This document shows, one piece after another, positions 1 through 13,193 of a stretch of DNA of 64,000 nt. How positions within the stretch are numbered: position 1 is the stretch's first letter; every line of letters starts with the position of its first letter. The position numbers and the translations under genes are program-made. This DNA comes from Acinetobacter nosocomialis NIPH 2119 (GTDB lineage: Bacteria; Pseudomonadota; Gammaproteobacteria; Pseudomonadales; Moraxellaceae). The notes beneath the pieces are model-generated. The model ran no database searches and was not told the DNA's origin. It worked only from the letters and a program-made list of their open reading frames with translations. The stretch lies in NCBI RefSeq assembly GCF_000368085.1, contig NZ_KB849239.1:3065715-3129714 (forward strand), given 5' to 3'.

Positions 1-2539
<2,539 letters not shown>

Positions 2540-2887
2540 ATACAACCCCAAACAGTCGATGTTACCTACAAGTTAGTAACTTCAACATTTCAGTTTAGAG
2601 CACTGTGTATTTAAACACTGTACAGCTTCAATCTAAATTCATATACCAAAACGCTTGATTCAGTTAATTTGCTAGTTCTCAATTAACTCCAAGATCAGAA
2701 TTACTTCATCTCTCTTTGTTATTGAGTGAACAATTTATTTCAGACTCAATTTTGCCAATCTGTTAATGAATAAACATGCCTTCATCAGGTCATGCTTAAT
2801 ACTGTGATACTTAAATCACAGAAGTTAATAAATCAAGACCGAAATCTCTATTTACTAATTTCTGTAATCCGAACTTATCTTAAGTTC

Positions 2888-2963
2888 TGGTGGAGACTAG
2901 GAGAGTCGAACTCCTGACCTCCTGCGTGCAAAGCAGGCGCTCTACCAACTAAGCTAAGTCCCC
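2888..2963 (-). tRNA. tRNA-Ala (TGC)
   Basis: A 76-nt cloverleaf in the 16S-23S spacer with an encoded CCA end. The anticodon stem CCTGC/GCAGG encloses the loop TTTGCAC, giving anticodon TGC (alanine). It is an exact mirror of the copy in the right operon. Confidence 0.97.
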
Positions 2964-3018
2964 AGCTTACATCATCAGTCATGTATCTTTTATCTATAAC
3001 TTTAACCAGTCAAAGTCA

Positions 3019-3095
<77 letters not shown>

Positions 3096-3154
3096 TCAGA
3101 TACATCTATGAAGAACAACTTGTTGTGGATTCTTACCAATCGTCAATCTTTCGT

Positions 3155-4691
<1,537 letters not shown>

Positions 4692-4965
4692 AAAATCATT
4701 TTGCACCTTATTTATAGACAAGGTGCCAATTCTGGCTCATCAATTACTGACTTAAATTTCGCTCAAATAAACTTCGAGTAATTTAAACCAATCAATCAAT
4801 GAAAATTATTTCGATTAATCAATCAGTAAAAATCCACACAAGTTGTTCTTCAATTCTCTTAATGATTTTTCTGCTCCTCGTCAGAGACAGATCCAACACA
4901 ATACTAAGCTTTTATCTTAACCCTGTAAGCTAAGATATTCTCGTGTATCGCGTCGGGATGAGTGC

Positions 4966-4993
4966 ATTATAGGGAAAAAAAACCGGTACGCAA
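4966..4993 (-). promoter_or_regulatory. rRNA operon promoter (left copy)
   Basis: On the minus strand, TTGCGT and TATAAT are separated by 16 bases, followed by GCAC as in P1 of the right operon. The -10 box lies about 275 bases upstream of 16S. No clear second promoter is visible in this leader, unlike the right copy. Confidence 0.7.
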
Positions 4994-5031
4994 GCACTTT
5001 TATAAATATCCATGCTCGACCGGTTCTTTTT
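4975..5031 (-). terminator. Candidate weak terminator of the cyclophilin gene overlapping the rrn promoter
   Basis: The arms AAAAAGAACCGGT and ACCGGTTTTTTTT, read on the minus strand, could pair around a loop of about 31 bases and end in a U tract. The loop contains the -35 box of the left rRNA operon. The long loop makes this uncertain. Confidence 0.3.
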
Positions 5032-5082
5032 CAGTCAAATAAATTTAAAAAATAATTTAAGTTATTGATTCATATATTTAAT

Positions 5083-5640
5083 TTATTTTCCCATTGTTTT
5101 GATCTTTATATCTACAATCTTTATAGGCTGTTTTGGTACGTTTTGATGCATGCCATAGTTTGATGTAGGAACCTGAACAATACGGTCTACTACATCCATT
5201 CCTTTTACAACTTTACCAAAAACGGCATATCCCGGATTTCCCGGTGAACGGTTAAGAAATTTATTATCTGCGACATTTATAAAAAATTGGCTAGTAGCTG
5301 AATCTGGATCTGATGTACGAGCCATCGCTAAAGTACCACGTGTATTTGCAATACCATTTCCTGCTTCGTTCTTAATAGGTGCTCGTGTTGTCTTTTCCTG
5401 CATATTTGCAGTCATGCCACCCCCTTGTGCCATGAAACCAGGAATCACACGATGAAAAATTGTTTCTTTATAAAAACCAGACTTTATATAGCTTTTAAAG
5501 TTATTCACACTAATCGGTGCTTTATCGTCATACAACTCTATTTCGATGTTGCCTAAATTTGTTTGCATCTCAACTAAGCTATTAGCCCATACTGAGTGAC
5601 TACTTAGACCTAGACAAAACAACATCAATAACTTTTTCAT
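5083..5640 (-). CDS. Periplasmic peptidyl-prolyl cis-trans isomerase (cyclophilin type)
   Basis: A 185-residue cyclophilin that isomerises X-Pro bonds and assists folding of exported proteins. A signal peptide (about residues 1-19, MKKLLMLF... ending VWA) directs it to the periplasm. The body has the bacterial cyclophilin signatures [14 protein letters not shown] (catalytic Arg of FHR) and [10 protein letters not shown]. The start has a good Shine-Dalgarno, AGGA, 5 bases upstream. It resembles PpiA/RotA of enterobacteria, but I cannot say it is the strict orthologue. It stands alone between the rRNA operon and an esterase gene. Confidence 0.93.
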   Translation of the reverse strand: MKKLLMLFCLGLSSHSVWANSLVEMQTNLGNIEIELYDDKAPISVNNFKSYIKSGFYKETIFHRVIPGFMAQGGGMTANMQEKTTRAPIKNEAGNGIANTRGTLAMARTSDPDSATSQFFINVADNKFLNRSPGNPGYAVFGKVVKGMDVVDRIVQVPTSNYGMHQNVPKQPIKIVDIKIKTMGK

Positions 5641-5754
5641 ATTTTCCTACAATAAGTTTTATAAAAAGATAATTATTAAATTTAATCACCTACAGCGAAG
5701 AATTCTAGTGACTATTTATTAAGAATTTTTAAGTCTATTTGTTTATTTAATCCA

Positions 5755-5770
5755 TGTTCCACGTGAAACA
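5755..5770. promoter_or_regulatory. parS-like centromere site
   Basis: The palindrome TGTTCCACGTGAAACA differs by one base from each of the two common bacterial parS forms (TGTTTCACGTGAAACA and TGTTCCACGTGGAACA). It lies in the gap between the cyclophilin and esterase genes and is one of four such sites flanking oriC here. ParB is expected to bind it; parA and parB are not in the window. Confidence 0.8.
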
Positions 5771-5787
5771 TGGATTATTGAATTTAC

Positions 5788-6858
5788 TTAACTATTTTTA
5801 TCCCAAAATTTTCTGAAGTTTTTACTAATTTCGATAGTATGACGTTTGGCTTTTCTAGAAATTGGAGTCAGGTTAATAAAACCATGAGTCTGTTCCGGAA
5901 ACTCTTCGTAATACATTTTTACGCCATTTTGTCTTAATTTATGACTATATATTTTCGCTTCATCATGTAGGACATCATGTCCAGCTGTAATCACAAAAGC
6001 TGGTGGATTTTTCTTTAGGTTGCCATAGGTGGGTGAAATAATTGGATCATCAAGTTCTACATTATGCTGAGTTGCATAATATTGTGTGACGTAATCAATA
6101 TCGGTATTTGTTAAAACCAATCCTTCGTTATAGGCATAAAAAGAAGGATGTCTGCTTTTAAAATCTACTGTTGGATAGATAAGTAATTGTGCTTGTGGTG
6201 CATAAGCTTTATTTACTGATCTTTGCGCTACAACAGTACTAATATTTCCTCCTGCACTGTCCCCTGCAACCGCAATTCTATTTTTTAATATTTTTAATTG
6301 TCTGCGATTTTGATAAACCCATGCTAATGCATCTTCACATGACTGAATTAAATGTTGTGGTGAAACTTCCGGAGCAAGAGGATAGTCGATACTGAGGACC
6401 TGTACTTTTGCATATTTTGCTAATAAACGACAAACTTCATCATGAGTATCTAAACCACCTACAACAAAACCACCCCCGTGATAAAACACGATTAATGGCA
6501 GTTTCTTATTAGGAGCCGGATGATAATGTCTGGCAAAGATTGTGCCGCTTTGTAGTGGAAGACGAATATCTTCTACTGATTCAATATAAGTTGGTTTTTG
6601 ACGTATGGCCTGCATTTGTGCATCAAACATTCTTCTTGATTGAATCGGATCAGAGCCAATGAAACCCACTCTCCCCTGTTTGATTTGCACAGCCATCATG
6701 CATTTCGTAAATGAATCGAGATCTGGGTATTGATAAGAATATCCTAAAATTTTAGCGAGAGACTCTTGGGCTAGTCGGGGTAACCTATCAAGTGCTCGAG
6801 CAGCAGGGCCTTGTCCCTTATCTAGCAATGTTTGAATTTTTTGATTAAATGCTGTCAT
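5788..6858 (-). CDS. Alpha/beta hydrolase, hormone-sensitive-lipase family
   Basis: A 356-residue esterase/lipase-type hydrolase. The oxyanion-hole motif HGGG is at 127-130, the nucleophile Ser201 sits in GDSAGG, Asp295 in GHDVLHDE and His325 in THGF, so the catalytic triad is complete. This is the HSL (class IV) family, which hydrolyses short- to medium-chain esters; the natural substrate cannot be read from sequence. No signal peptide is evident, so it is probably cytoplasmic. The start is preceded by AAGGAGAC, a strong ribosome site. It is not in an obvious operon. Confidence 0.92.
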   Translation of the reverse strand: MTAFNQKIQTLLDKGQGPAARALDRLPRLAQESLAKILGYSYQYPDLDSFTKCMMAVQIKQGRVGFIGSDPIQSRRMFDAQMQAIRQKPTYIESVEDIRLPLQSGTIFARHYHPAPNKKLPLIVFYHGGGFVVGGLDTHDEVCRLLAKYAKVQVLSIDYPLAPEVSPQHLIQSCEDALAWVYQNRRQLKILKNRIAVAGDSAGGNISTVVAQRSVNKAYAPQAQLLIYPTVDFKSRHPSFYAYNEGLVLTNTDIDYVTQYYATQHNVELDDPIISPTYGNLKKNPPAFVITAGHDVLHDEAKIYSHKLRQNGVKMYYEEFPEQTHGFINLTPISRKAKRHTIEISKNFRKFWDKNS

Positions 6859-7068
6859 GCCTGTCTCCTTGAATCCCTCTTATCCTTCATATTTTCTACA
6901 GAATTCTTTGTTGTTTGACTATATTCGCATACAACTCATGCAATCAAGATACAAAGGTAAAAACCAATCTACGCTAATCTGATTTATAGCAAATGTCATT
7001 AACAAATCTGTCGATTAAAACAGGACTTTTTTGCCAATTATTGTTAACAGACAAAAAGAGGGACTGCT

Positions 7069-7395
7069 ATGTCAGCAAAACTAGTTGTTACTATGTTAGC
7101 AACCAGTCTTTTAACTGTAGGCTGTGTTGCTTATCCAGATGATCCTTATTATCGTGGTGGCGGATATGGTTACCATGATCATGATCGTCGCTATGATCGT
7201 GATGATCAACGTCGATATAATGATTGGGAACGAAAACGTTGGGAAGAGCGTCAACGAGTATATGAACAACAACGTAAAGACTTTCGTGAACAAGAAAAAA
7301 ATCGTCGTGAATGGGAAAAAAGGCACCGTGATTGGGATAAAAAACGGGTAGAAAATCGAGATCATGATCGTCGAGATTATCGTCACGATGATTAA
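7069..7395 (+). CDS. Small Arg/Asp/Tyr-rich exported protein, possible lipoprotein
   Basis: A 108-residue protein that I do not recognise. It has an N-terminal hydrophobic segment ending LTVGC at residue 19, which resembles a lipobox but has Val at -2, so lipidation is uncertain. The rest is extremely hydrophilic, with repeated HDRR, YDRDD, RREWEKR and RDWDKKR runs, and is probably disordered or helical. A Shine-Dalgarno GAGGG precedes ATG and an intrinsic terminator follows the stop, so it looks like a real single-gene unit. Reading frames on the opposite strand and in the +1 frame come from the repetitive codons. Confidence 0.8.
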   Translation: MSAKLVVTMLATSLLTVGCVAYPDDPYYRGGGYGYHDHDRRYDRDDQRRYNDWERKRWEERQRVYEQQRKDFREQEKNRREWEKRHRDWDKKRVENRDHDRRDYRHDD

Positions 7396-7410
7396 GCTCA
7401 CTAAGATATA

Positions 7411-7447
7411 AAAAGCCCCAAAGAGATAAGTCTTCTGGGGCTTTTTT
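7411..7447 (+). terminator. Intrinsic terminator
   Basis: AAAAGCCCCA and TGGGGCTTTTTT form a GC-rich stem with a T run, 16 bases after the stop of the small exported protein. Confidence 0.85.
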
Positions 7448-7518
7448 GAGGAATATAAATTCTCTCTAATTTATAGAAAAATGAGTAGCAGCTCATTTCA
7501 TATATGTATCGGCATCAT

Positions 7519-7532
7519 GAACATATATGTTC
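7519..7532. repeat. 14-base perfect palindrome
   Basis: GAACATATATGTTC is perfectly self-complementary and lies in the gap between two convergent small envelope genes. It could be a protein-binding site or part of a termination hairpin for the minus-strand gene. No function is assigned. Confidence 0.4.
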
Positions 7533-7565
7533 TATAAACTCATATCTCTTATTTTTAGCAGCGTA

Positions 7566-7796
7566 TTACTGAGCAGTTGCAGAACCTGAAACTGAACCAG
7601 AAGCACCAGCGTCTACTTGACCAGGTTGTGCTTGACCAGAAACACCTGCGTCGATGCCAGCACCAGCATGTACGCCAGATGGGCTAGCACTTGTTTGAGC
7701 AGAACCAGAAGCGTTTAAACCAGCTTCTGATGCACAACCAACAGCTGTAAGAGCAACACCAGCAAGTACTACAGAGATAAGACCTAATTTTTTCAT
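7566..7796 (-). CDS. Small Gly/Ala/Ser-rich lipoprotein-like protein
   Basis: The start at MKKLGLIS (7796) gives 76 residues and is supported by GGAAAG 6 bases upstream; the longer in-frame start at 7835 would place extra residues before a normal signal peptide. Positively charged Lys-Lys, then a hydrophobic core ending TAVGC at about residue 21, suggests a lipoprotein, although the lipobox is not ideal. The mature part is low complexity, with repeated AGID/AGVSG, QPGQVDAGASG and SGSAT units. I do not recognise the family. It is probably an envelope-associated small protein. Confidence 0.7.
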   Translation of the reverse strand: MKKLGLISVVLAGVALTAVGCASEAGLNASGSAQTSASPSGVHAGAGIDAGVSGQAQPGQVDAGASGSVSGSATAQ

Positions 7797-7836
7797 GATT
7801 GCTTTCCTTTCATTACGACAAACGTTTAAATGCAAA

Positions 7837-8127
7837 GTTCATCTTCGCGCTGCCTATAATTCACAATTTTTTTTTCTGACGTGCGTATCATTGGTTGTCT
7901 TTTGTAGTAATAGAAGTACAAATTCTGCAATTTTTTATTAAATTCAATTTTTTTATATGACCAACCTAATTTATAAATTAAACCATAGATAAACGATTGT
8001 TTAATTTTATCAATTTTTTCTTTTCATTTTGCTTGGCCGTTATATTTAAAATTTTTCCATTTATAGAAACGCTATATAAGGTACGTAGACTGTTACAGAG
8101 CTTTTTGGCCCTTAAAAGTGGTTTTTC
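7837..8127. other. Intergenic AT-rich stretch
   Basis: About 390 bases separate the small lipoprotein start from the next gene. Apart from the terminator at 8128-8160 I see only AT-rich sequence, which probably contains the promoter of the small lipoprotein gene. No RNA gene or repeat is recognised. Confidence 0.5.
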
Positions 8128-8160
8128 ATAAAAAAGCCGCGAATGATCACGGCTCTTTTA
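8128..8160 (-). terminator. Intrinsic terminator of the MBL-fold gene
   Basis: On the minus strand, AGAGCCG and CGGCTTTTTT pair around a 10-base loop, beginning about 27 bases after the stop codon. Confidence 0.7.
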
Positions 8161-8186
8161 AAAGTGAATACGGTTTAAATGTTAAA

Positions 8187-9053
8187 TTATGGCCACTGCA
8201 TTTCACCTTTTACGACCTTAGCCCCTAACTCTAAGCTATCCACGCTTTGAAGTGTTGGATATTGCTTTTGCATGAGTTTGCTCAACTCAGTAGCATTTTT
8301 AGTTGCTTTAGCTGCTTTTTCATAGCTATTTAAATAATTAATTGAAAAGTTAACAGCATCTAGGCCTTGTGGTGCACCTTCTACCATATGAGCAGGTACA
8401 ACAATTTTAGGTTGAAGGGCTTTAATGCTTTCTAAAGATTGAATGACTTCCACACGATCTTTGGTTTTAGGGGTATCGGCCATCCATAAATGAATGCCTG
8501 AAGATACCGGAATACCACCCACGACTGCTTTTGCAGAAGGAACCCATAAATAAGTAAGCTCTTTTTTACCTTTAATCTCGATTGATTCATTCTCAAGTTT
8601 TAAAGTTTTAGCAGTGTAAGCTTGAGGCACAATAATTTGGCTAGGTGCATTTGCACCCATTTGTGGCCCCCAATATTTAACTTTAAGCGCTTGAGTATCC
8701 TGAATATGCTTTACTGTTTCCGGCGTAGCAATGATCTGTACATTCGGGAAATACTGTTTAAATACGTCTAAGCCGAAATAATAGTCCGGGTCACCATAGC
8801 TTACAAAAATAGTTTTTAATGTTTTACCGCTATCAAGAATATTTGCAGCAATACGTAAAGCTTCAGATTTTGAAAATTGTGCATTAACCAATAAAACTTC
8901 CTTATCCCCTTCTATTAAGGTTGAAGTCACACCGAAGTGTTCTGGTTTAGCAAGAAAACTCTGAATTTTCAGTTCTTGAGCAAAAGCTGACTGAGCCATG
9001 GTTAATGCTGTAGCAGTAGCCAGTGCGGAAGCGGTTAATTTAAATAATTTCAT
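8187..9053 (-). CDS. Exported MBL-fold protein with degenerate metal site
   Basis: A 288-residue protein with a signal peptide (cleavage after about residue 25, SAFA). The fold pattern is metallo-beta-lactamase: a strand followed by TIFVSYGDPDYYFGLD, where zinc hydrolases have HxHxDH, and IVVPAHM near residue 230. In this copy the first His pair and the third His are replaced (YGDPDY), so metal binding by the usual residues is doubtful. It may act on a substrate without zinc, or bind rather than hydrolyse. It is divergent from a LysR regulator, which probably controls it. Confidence 0.8.
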   Translation of the reverse strand: MKLFKLTASALATATALTMAQSAFAQELKIQSFLAKPEHFGVTSTLIEGDKEVLLVNAQFSKSEALRIAANILDSGKTLKTIFVSYGDPDYYFGLDVFKQYFPNVQIIATPETVKHIQDTQALKVKYWGPQMGANAPSQIIVPQAYTAKTLKLENESIEIKGKKELTYLWVPSAKAVVGGIPVSSGIHLWMADTPKTKDRVEVIQSLESIKALQPKIVVPAHMVEGAPQGLDAVNFSINYLNSYEKAAKATKNATELSKLMQKQYPTLQSVDSLELGAKVVKGEMQWP

Positions 9054-9160
9054 TAGGTATTCTCCTGTTTCATGAAGAACACTTTAAATTGCAATTTATG
9101 TAAGATAAACGCACTAATTTAAGATAAACTGTTGCATATATTGTAATAATAGCTAGACAT

Positions 9161-10054
9161 ATGGATACTTTAAAAGCGATTCAGGTCTTTGTTTCTATTG
9201 CACAACATGGCAATTTGACCAAAGCAGCCGAGCATCTTAATTATTCTCGTGCCATGGTTTCGCGTTATCTTGAACACCTTGAGCATACGTTCTCAACTCG
9301 ACTTTTCCAAAGAAATACCCGAAAAATATCTCTTACTCCAGCAGGTGAGAAAGCTCTACTCTACTGTGAAAATATTTTACAACAGCAGTTACTCTTACAA
9401 GAACTCGCTGCACCTGAGCAGCATAATGGGACAATTCGTTTTACGTGCGGTTTATTTTTGTTTGAACTGGGGGTAGCAGAATGTATTCGACAGTTTAAAC
9501 GTCAGCATCCACATATTGATTTTGATGTTTACTTAACTGAAAACACCATGGATCTTATCGATGCACAAGTAGACTTGGCGTTACGTATCACTCAAAAGGT
9601 GGCCGATGGTTTAATTGCACGACCCGTTTGTCAAATCGAGTCTGTGTTCTGTGCTCATCCTGATTATTTGAAACAGCACAGTCCCCTGCTCCATCCTCGT
9701 CAACTTATTCAACATGAATGTATTGCTCATCACAGCCAACATCAATACTGGACACTTTTTGATAATGAACAACAGCCTCAGAACTATCCTTTAAATGTCA
9801 CTTTTAAAAGTAATGATGTGAATGCGCTTTACGATATGTGCTTACACGCACAGGGAGTCGCAATGTTACCTACTTTATTAGTGGAGAAGGATTTAAAAGA
9901 AAAACGTCTAACTCCTTTATTTAAAAACTTTACGGCCCCTGAGTTAAGTTTGTCGGTCGTGTATGCTTCTAGACAGCATTTACCTCGAATTACTCAAGAA
10001 TTTATAGCTTTTATGATTGAAAAGCTGGATTTTTACTTAAAACCGCAAAATTAA
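9161..10054 (+). CDS. LysR-family transcriptional regulator
   Basis: A 297-residue LTTR. An N-terminal winged helix-turn-helix (residues 1-60, with AAEHLNYSRAMVSRYLEHLE) is followed by a linker helix and a periplasmic-binding-like effector domain (about 90-295). It starts 107 bases from the divergent MBL-fold gene, the usual arrangement for a LysR protein that controls its neighbour and itself. The effector is unknown. The start at 9161 gives the standard MDTLKAIQVFVSIA opening. Confidence 0.93.
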   Translation: MDTLKAIQVFVSIAQHGNLTKAAEHLNYSRAMVSRYLEHLEHTFSTRLFQRNTRKISLTPAGEKALLYCENILQQQLLLQELAAPEQHNGTIRFTCGLFLFELGVAECIRQFKRQHPHIDFDVYLTENTMDLIDAQVDLALRITQKVADGLIARPVCQIESVFCAHPDYLKQHSPLLHPRQLIQHECIAHHSQHQYWTLFDNEQQPQNYPLNVTFKSNDVNALYDMCLHAQGVAMLPTLLVEKDLKEKRLTPLFKNFTAPELSLSVVYASRQHLPRITQEFIAFMIEKLDFYLKPQN

Positions 10055-10075
10055 AGCTTTAAATTGCCGTGTACG

Positions 10076-10101
10076 CTTGAATTTTTAGGCAATGCCCATA
10101 C
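10076..10101 (+). promoter_or_regulatory. Sigma-32-type heat-shock promoter of grpE
   Basis: CTTGAA, a 13-base spacer, then CCCATAC closely match the RpoH consensus (CTTGAA with CCCCATNT). It sits 116 bases before the grpE start, which fits heat-shock control of this chaperone gene. Confidence 0.7.
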
Positions 10102-10216
10102 TTCATCCCTATTAATGAATTACAGCATATGCATGGCAGTTCAGGTTTTACGCAGTAAATACTGATGCCAAAAAGGACTGTACATGTTTAAAAACCCATT
10201 TAAACGGAGATCATCA

Positions 10217-10771
10217 ATGGCTAATGAGCAAAATGAGCAAGCTCAAGACATTCAAAATGAGCAAGCTGAGCAATCTAACGAGCAAACTCAGGCTGAAAGT
10301 GTAGAGCAAGCAAACGACGTTACCGTTGAATCTTTACAAGCGCAAATCACCAAACTAGAAGAAAATCTTAAGCTTGAAAAAGCTCGTACTGCTAATGCAG
10401 TTTACGAAGCACAAAAAAGCGTAGAGCGTATTCAACGTGAGTCTGAGAAACATAAAGAGACTGTACTTGAAAAATTTGCCAAAGAATTGTTGGACTCTGT
10501 CGACAATTTAGAACGTGCAATTCAGGCAGCTGGTGGTGAAGAAACACCTGTACTTGAAGGTGTTAAGTTAACCTTAAAGTCACTGTTAACGACTCTTGAG
10601 AAATTTGGTGTTGTAGAAGCTGATACTCAAAATGGTTTCAATGCAGATTTACACCAAGCTGTTGGCATTGACCCAAATGCCAAAGCCAATGAAATCGGCA
10701 CCGTTTTACAAAAAGGCTATACCTTAAATGGTCGCTTGTTGCGCCCTGCTATGGTTATGGTTGGTCAATAA
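10217..10771 (+). CDS. grpE: GrpE, nucleotide exchange factor for DnaK
   Basis: A 184-residue co-chaperone that releases ADP from DnaK. The Gln/Glu-rich N-terminus (repeated NEQ) leads into a long coiled coil (about 45-110) and the C-terminal beta domain ending [14 protein letters not shown], typical of GrpE. I chose the ATG at 10217 because GGAG lies 7 bases before it and known Acinetobacter GrpE starts MANEQNEQ; an in-frame ATG at 10184 would add 11 residues and also has a weak AGGA. dnaK follows after a 152-base gap with its own promoter. Confidence 0.96.
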   Translation: MANEQNEQAQDIQNEQAEQSNEQTQAESVEQANDVTVESLQAQITKLEENLKLEKARTANAVYEAQKSVERIQRESEKHKETVLEKFAKELLDSVDNLERAIQAAGGEETPVLEGVKLTLKSLLTTLEKFGVVEADTQNGFNADLHQAVGIDPNAKANEIGTVLQKGYTLNGRLLRPAMVMVGQ

Positions 10772-10781
10772 AATGAGCAAA

Positions 10782-10800
10782 AGCGAAGCATCGCTTCGCT
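10782..10800 (+). terminator. Hairpin after grpE
   Basis: AGCGAAG and CTTCGCT form a 7-base stem with a 5-base loop 10 bases after the grpE stop. No T run follows directly, so it may stabilise the 3' end or terminate only partly. Confidence 0.4.
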
Positions 10801-10846
10801 AAAAGCACAAAATTTGAGAGTTTTTTGATTTTTTTTCATAAAAATG

Positions 10847-10874
10847 CTTGAAAAAAACCGATTGACTCTCATAT
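10847..10874 (+). promoter_or_regulatory. Sigma-32-type heat-shock promoter of dnaK
   Basis: CTTGAAA with TCTCATAT about 14 bases downstream resembles the RpoH -35 and -10 boxes; two positions of the -10 deviate. It lies 50 bases before the dnaK start. Confidence 0.6.
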
Positions 10875-10923
10875 CGAATAACAAGCAAAAACATTGCAAC
10901 AGAATTTTAGAGGAACACACCAA

Positions 10924-12864
10924 ATGGCGAAAATTATTGGTATTGACTTAGGTACTACCAACTCATGTGTTGCTGTACTTGAAGGCGATAAAGTAAAAGT
11001 AATCGAAAACGCTGAAGGCGCACGTACAACTCCATCGATCATTGCTTATAAAGATGGCGAGATCTTAGTTGGCCAAAGTGCTAAGCGTCAGGCAGTAACA
11101 AACCCTAAAAATACATTATTCGCGATCAAGCGTTTAATTGGTCGTCGTTATGAAGATCAAGCAGTACAAAAAGACATCGGTCTTGTACCGTATAAAATCA
11201 TCAAAGCAGATAATGGTGATGCTTGGGTTGAAGTAAACGATAAAAAATTAGCACCTCAACAAATCTCTGCAGAAATCTTGAAAAAGATGAAGAAAACAGC
11301 AGAAGATTACTTAGGTGAAACAGTAACTGAAGCGGTAATTACCGTTCCTGCTTACTTTAACGATGCTCAACGTCAAGCAACTAAAGATGCGGGTAAAATC
11401 GCTGGTTTAGATGTTAAACGTATCATTAACGAACCAACTGCTGCTGCACTTGCGTTCGGTATGGATAAAAAAGAAGGCGACCGTAAAGTTGCAGTTTACG
11501 ACTTAGGTGGTGGTACATTCGACGTATCTATCATTGAAATCGCGGATCTTGATGGCGACCAACAAATTGAAGTGTTATCAACTAATGGTGATACTTTCCT
11601 TGGTGGTGAAGACTTTGATAACGCATTAATTGAATACTTGGTTGAAGAATTCAAGAAAGAACAAAGTGTGAACTTGAAAAATGATCCACTTGCGTTACAA
11701 CGTTTGAAAGAAGCTGCTGAAAAAGCAAAAATCGAGCTTTCTTCATCAAATGCAACAGAAATCAACCTTCCATACATCACTGCTGATGCTTCTGGTCCTA
11801 AACACTTAGTGATCAACGTAACACGTGCAAAACTTGAAGGTTTAGTTGCTGATTTAGTTGCTCGTACGATTGAACCTTGTAAGATTGCACTTAAAGATGC
11901 TGGTCTTTCGACTTCTGACATCTCTGACGTAATCTTGGTTGGTGGTCAGTCTCGTATGCCGCTTGTACAACAAAAAGTACAAGAATTCTTCGGTAAAGAG
12001 CCACGTAAAGACGTGAACCCTGACGAAGCAGTTGCTATCGGTGCTGCAATTCAAGGTGCTGTATTATCTGGTGACAAGAATGACGTATTACTTCTTGACG
12101 TAACACCATTAACTTTAGGTATTGAAACAATGGGCGGTGTATTAACACCAATCATTGAGAAAAACACGACGATTCCTGCGAAGAAATCACAAGTGTTCTC
12201 TACTGCTGCTGACAACCAACCAGCTGTAGATATTTCAGTTTACCAAGGTGAACGTAAGATGGCTCAACAAAACAAATTGTTGGGTAACTTCCAATTAGGC
12301 GATATCCCACCTGCTCCACGTGGTGTGCCGCAAATTGAAGTATCGTTTGACATCAACGCTGACGGTATCTTGAAAGTATCTGCGAAAGATAAGAGCACTG
12401 GTAAAGAGCAATCGATTCAGATTAAAGCAAACTCAGGTTTGTCTGATGCTGAAATCGAAGCAATGATTAAAGATGCTGAAGCGAATGCTGAAGAAGACCG
12501 TAAGTTTGAAGAACTTGCAAAAGCTCGTAACGAAGCTGATGCATTAATTTCAAGCTCGAACAAAGCTGTTAAAGATCTTGGTGACAAAGTGACTGAAGAT
12601 GAAAAAACAGCGGTAAGCACAGCAGTTTCTGAACTTGAAGCAGCAACTAAAGAAAATGATGTTGAAGCGATCAAAGCGAAAACTGAAGCTTTACAAAACA
12701 TTTTGATGCCGATCACTCAACGTGCTTATGAACAAGCACAACAAGCTGGTGGTGCTGAAGGTTTTGATCCTAATGCATTCCAAGGCGGTGATGCTGGTCA
12801 ACAAAAAGCTGATGATGGCGTTGTAGATGCTGAATTTACAGAAGTAAAAGATGACAAAAAATAA
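10924..12864 (+). CDS. dnaK: DnaK (Hsp70) chaperone
   Basis: A 646-residue ATP-dependent chaperone of the cytoplasm that works with DnaJ and GrpE. The actin-like ATPase domain opens [15 protein letters not shown] and includes the phosphate motif [10 protein letters not shown] and the hinge motif VGGQSRMP. The substrate-binding domain and helical lid follow, ending in the acidic [17 protein letters not shown] tail typical of DnaK. The start MAKIIG at 10924 is chosen over an upstream in-frame codon because GAGGA precedes it at the right distance. dnaJ is not adjacent. Confidence 0.98.
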   Translation: MAKIIGIDLGTTNSCVAVLEGDKVKVIENAEGARTTPSIIAYKDGEILVGQSAKRQAVTNPKNTLFAIKRLIGRRYEDQAVQKDIGLVPYKIIKADNGDAWVEVNDKKLAPQQISAEILKKMKKTAEDYLGETVTEAVITVPAYFNDAQRQATKDAGKIAGLDVKRIINEPTAAALAFGMDKKEGDRKVAVYDLGGGTFDVSIIEIADLDGDQQIEVLSTNGDTFLGGEDFDNALIEYLVEEFKKEQSVNLKNDPLALQRLKEAAEKAKIELSSSNATEINLPYITADASGPKHLVINVTRAKLEGLVADLVARTIEPCKIALKDAGLSTSDISDVILVGGQSRMPLVQQKVQEFFGKEPRKDVNPDEAVAIGAAIQGAVLSGDKNDVLLLDVTPLTLGIETMGGVLTPIIEKNTTIPAKKSQVFSTAADNQPAVDISVYQGERKMAQQNKLLGNFQLGDIPPAPRGVPQIEVSFDINADGILKVSAKDKSTGKEQSIQIKANSGLSDAEIEAMIKDAEANAEEDRKFEELAKARNEADALISSSNKAVKDLGDKVTEDEKTAVSTAVSELEAATKENDVEAIKAKTEALQNILMPITQRAYEQAQQAGGAEGFDPNAFQGGDAGQQKADDGVVDAEFTEVKDDKK

Positions 12865-12876
12865 TTTGTCTCTTTA

Positions 12877-12907
12877 AAAAGACCGCGCGAAAGCGCGGTT
12901 TTTTATT
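12877..12907 (+). terminator. dnaK intrinsic terminator
   Basis: ACCGCGC/GCGCGGT stem with a GAAA loop and a T run starts about 16 bases after the dnaK stop. Confidence 0.93.
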
Positions 12908-13193
12908 ATTTACAAAAAAAAACAATTATTATTTTTATATCAATTTGGTTGTTTTGTCGTCAAAATAGCTAATTATTAAAACTAACTATTTATTATTTAT
13001 AATTATTTCAAAAAATTAAAATCACTGTTATTAAATCCATTTATTTTTACATTAATGCCAAATAAATAGATTTATTCATTCCGTTTCTTTAGCAAGATCA
13101 CAAAATGATCGCCTTCTTTGGTCTCCTTTATCACTTTGACGAATCTAAATTACTTACTAACAATAAGAATTTATTTATATTTTTATTTTTGCC
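12908..13193. other. AT-rich intergenic stretch
   Basis: About 285 bases of very AT-rich sequence lie between the dnaK terminator and the first matrixin-like gene. It should hold that gene's promoter. No Shine-Dalgarno is visible before the ATG at 13194. Confidence 0.5.

Noticed and set aside
7111..7401. 96-codon frame antisense to the small Arg/Asp-rich gene
   Set aside because: A mirror of biased codons in the sense gene, with low-complexity Ile/Thr/Phe content and no ribosome site.
12865..13193. dnaJ expected after dnaK
   Set aside because: The sequence after the dnaK terminator is non-coding and then encodes a zinc protease; dnaJ is elsewhere.
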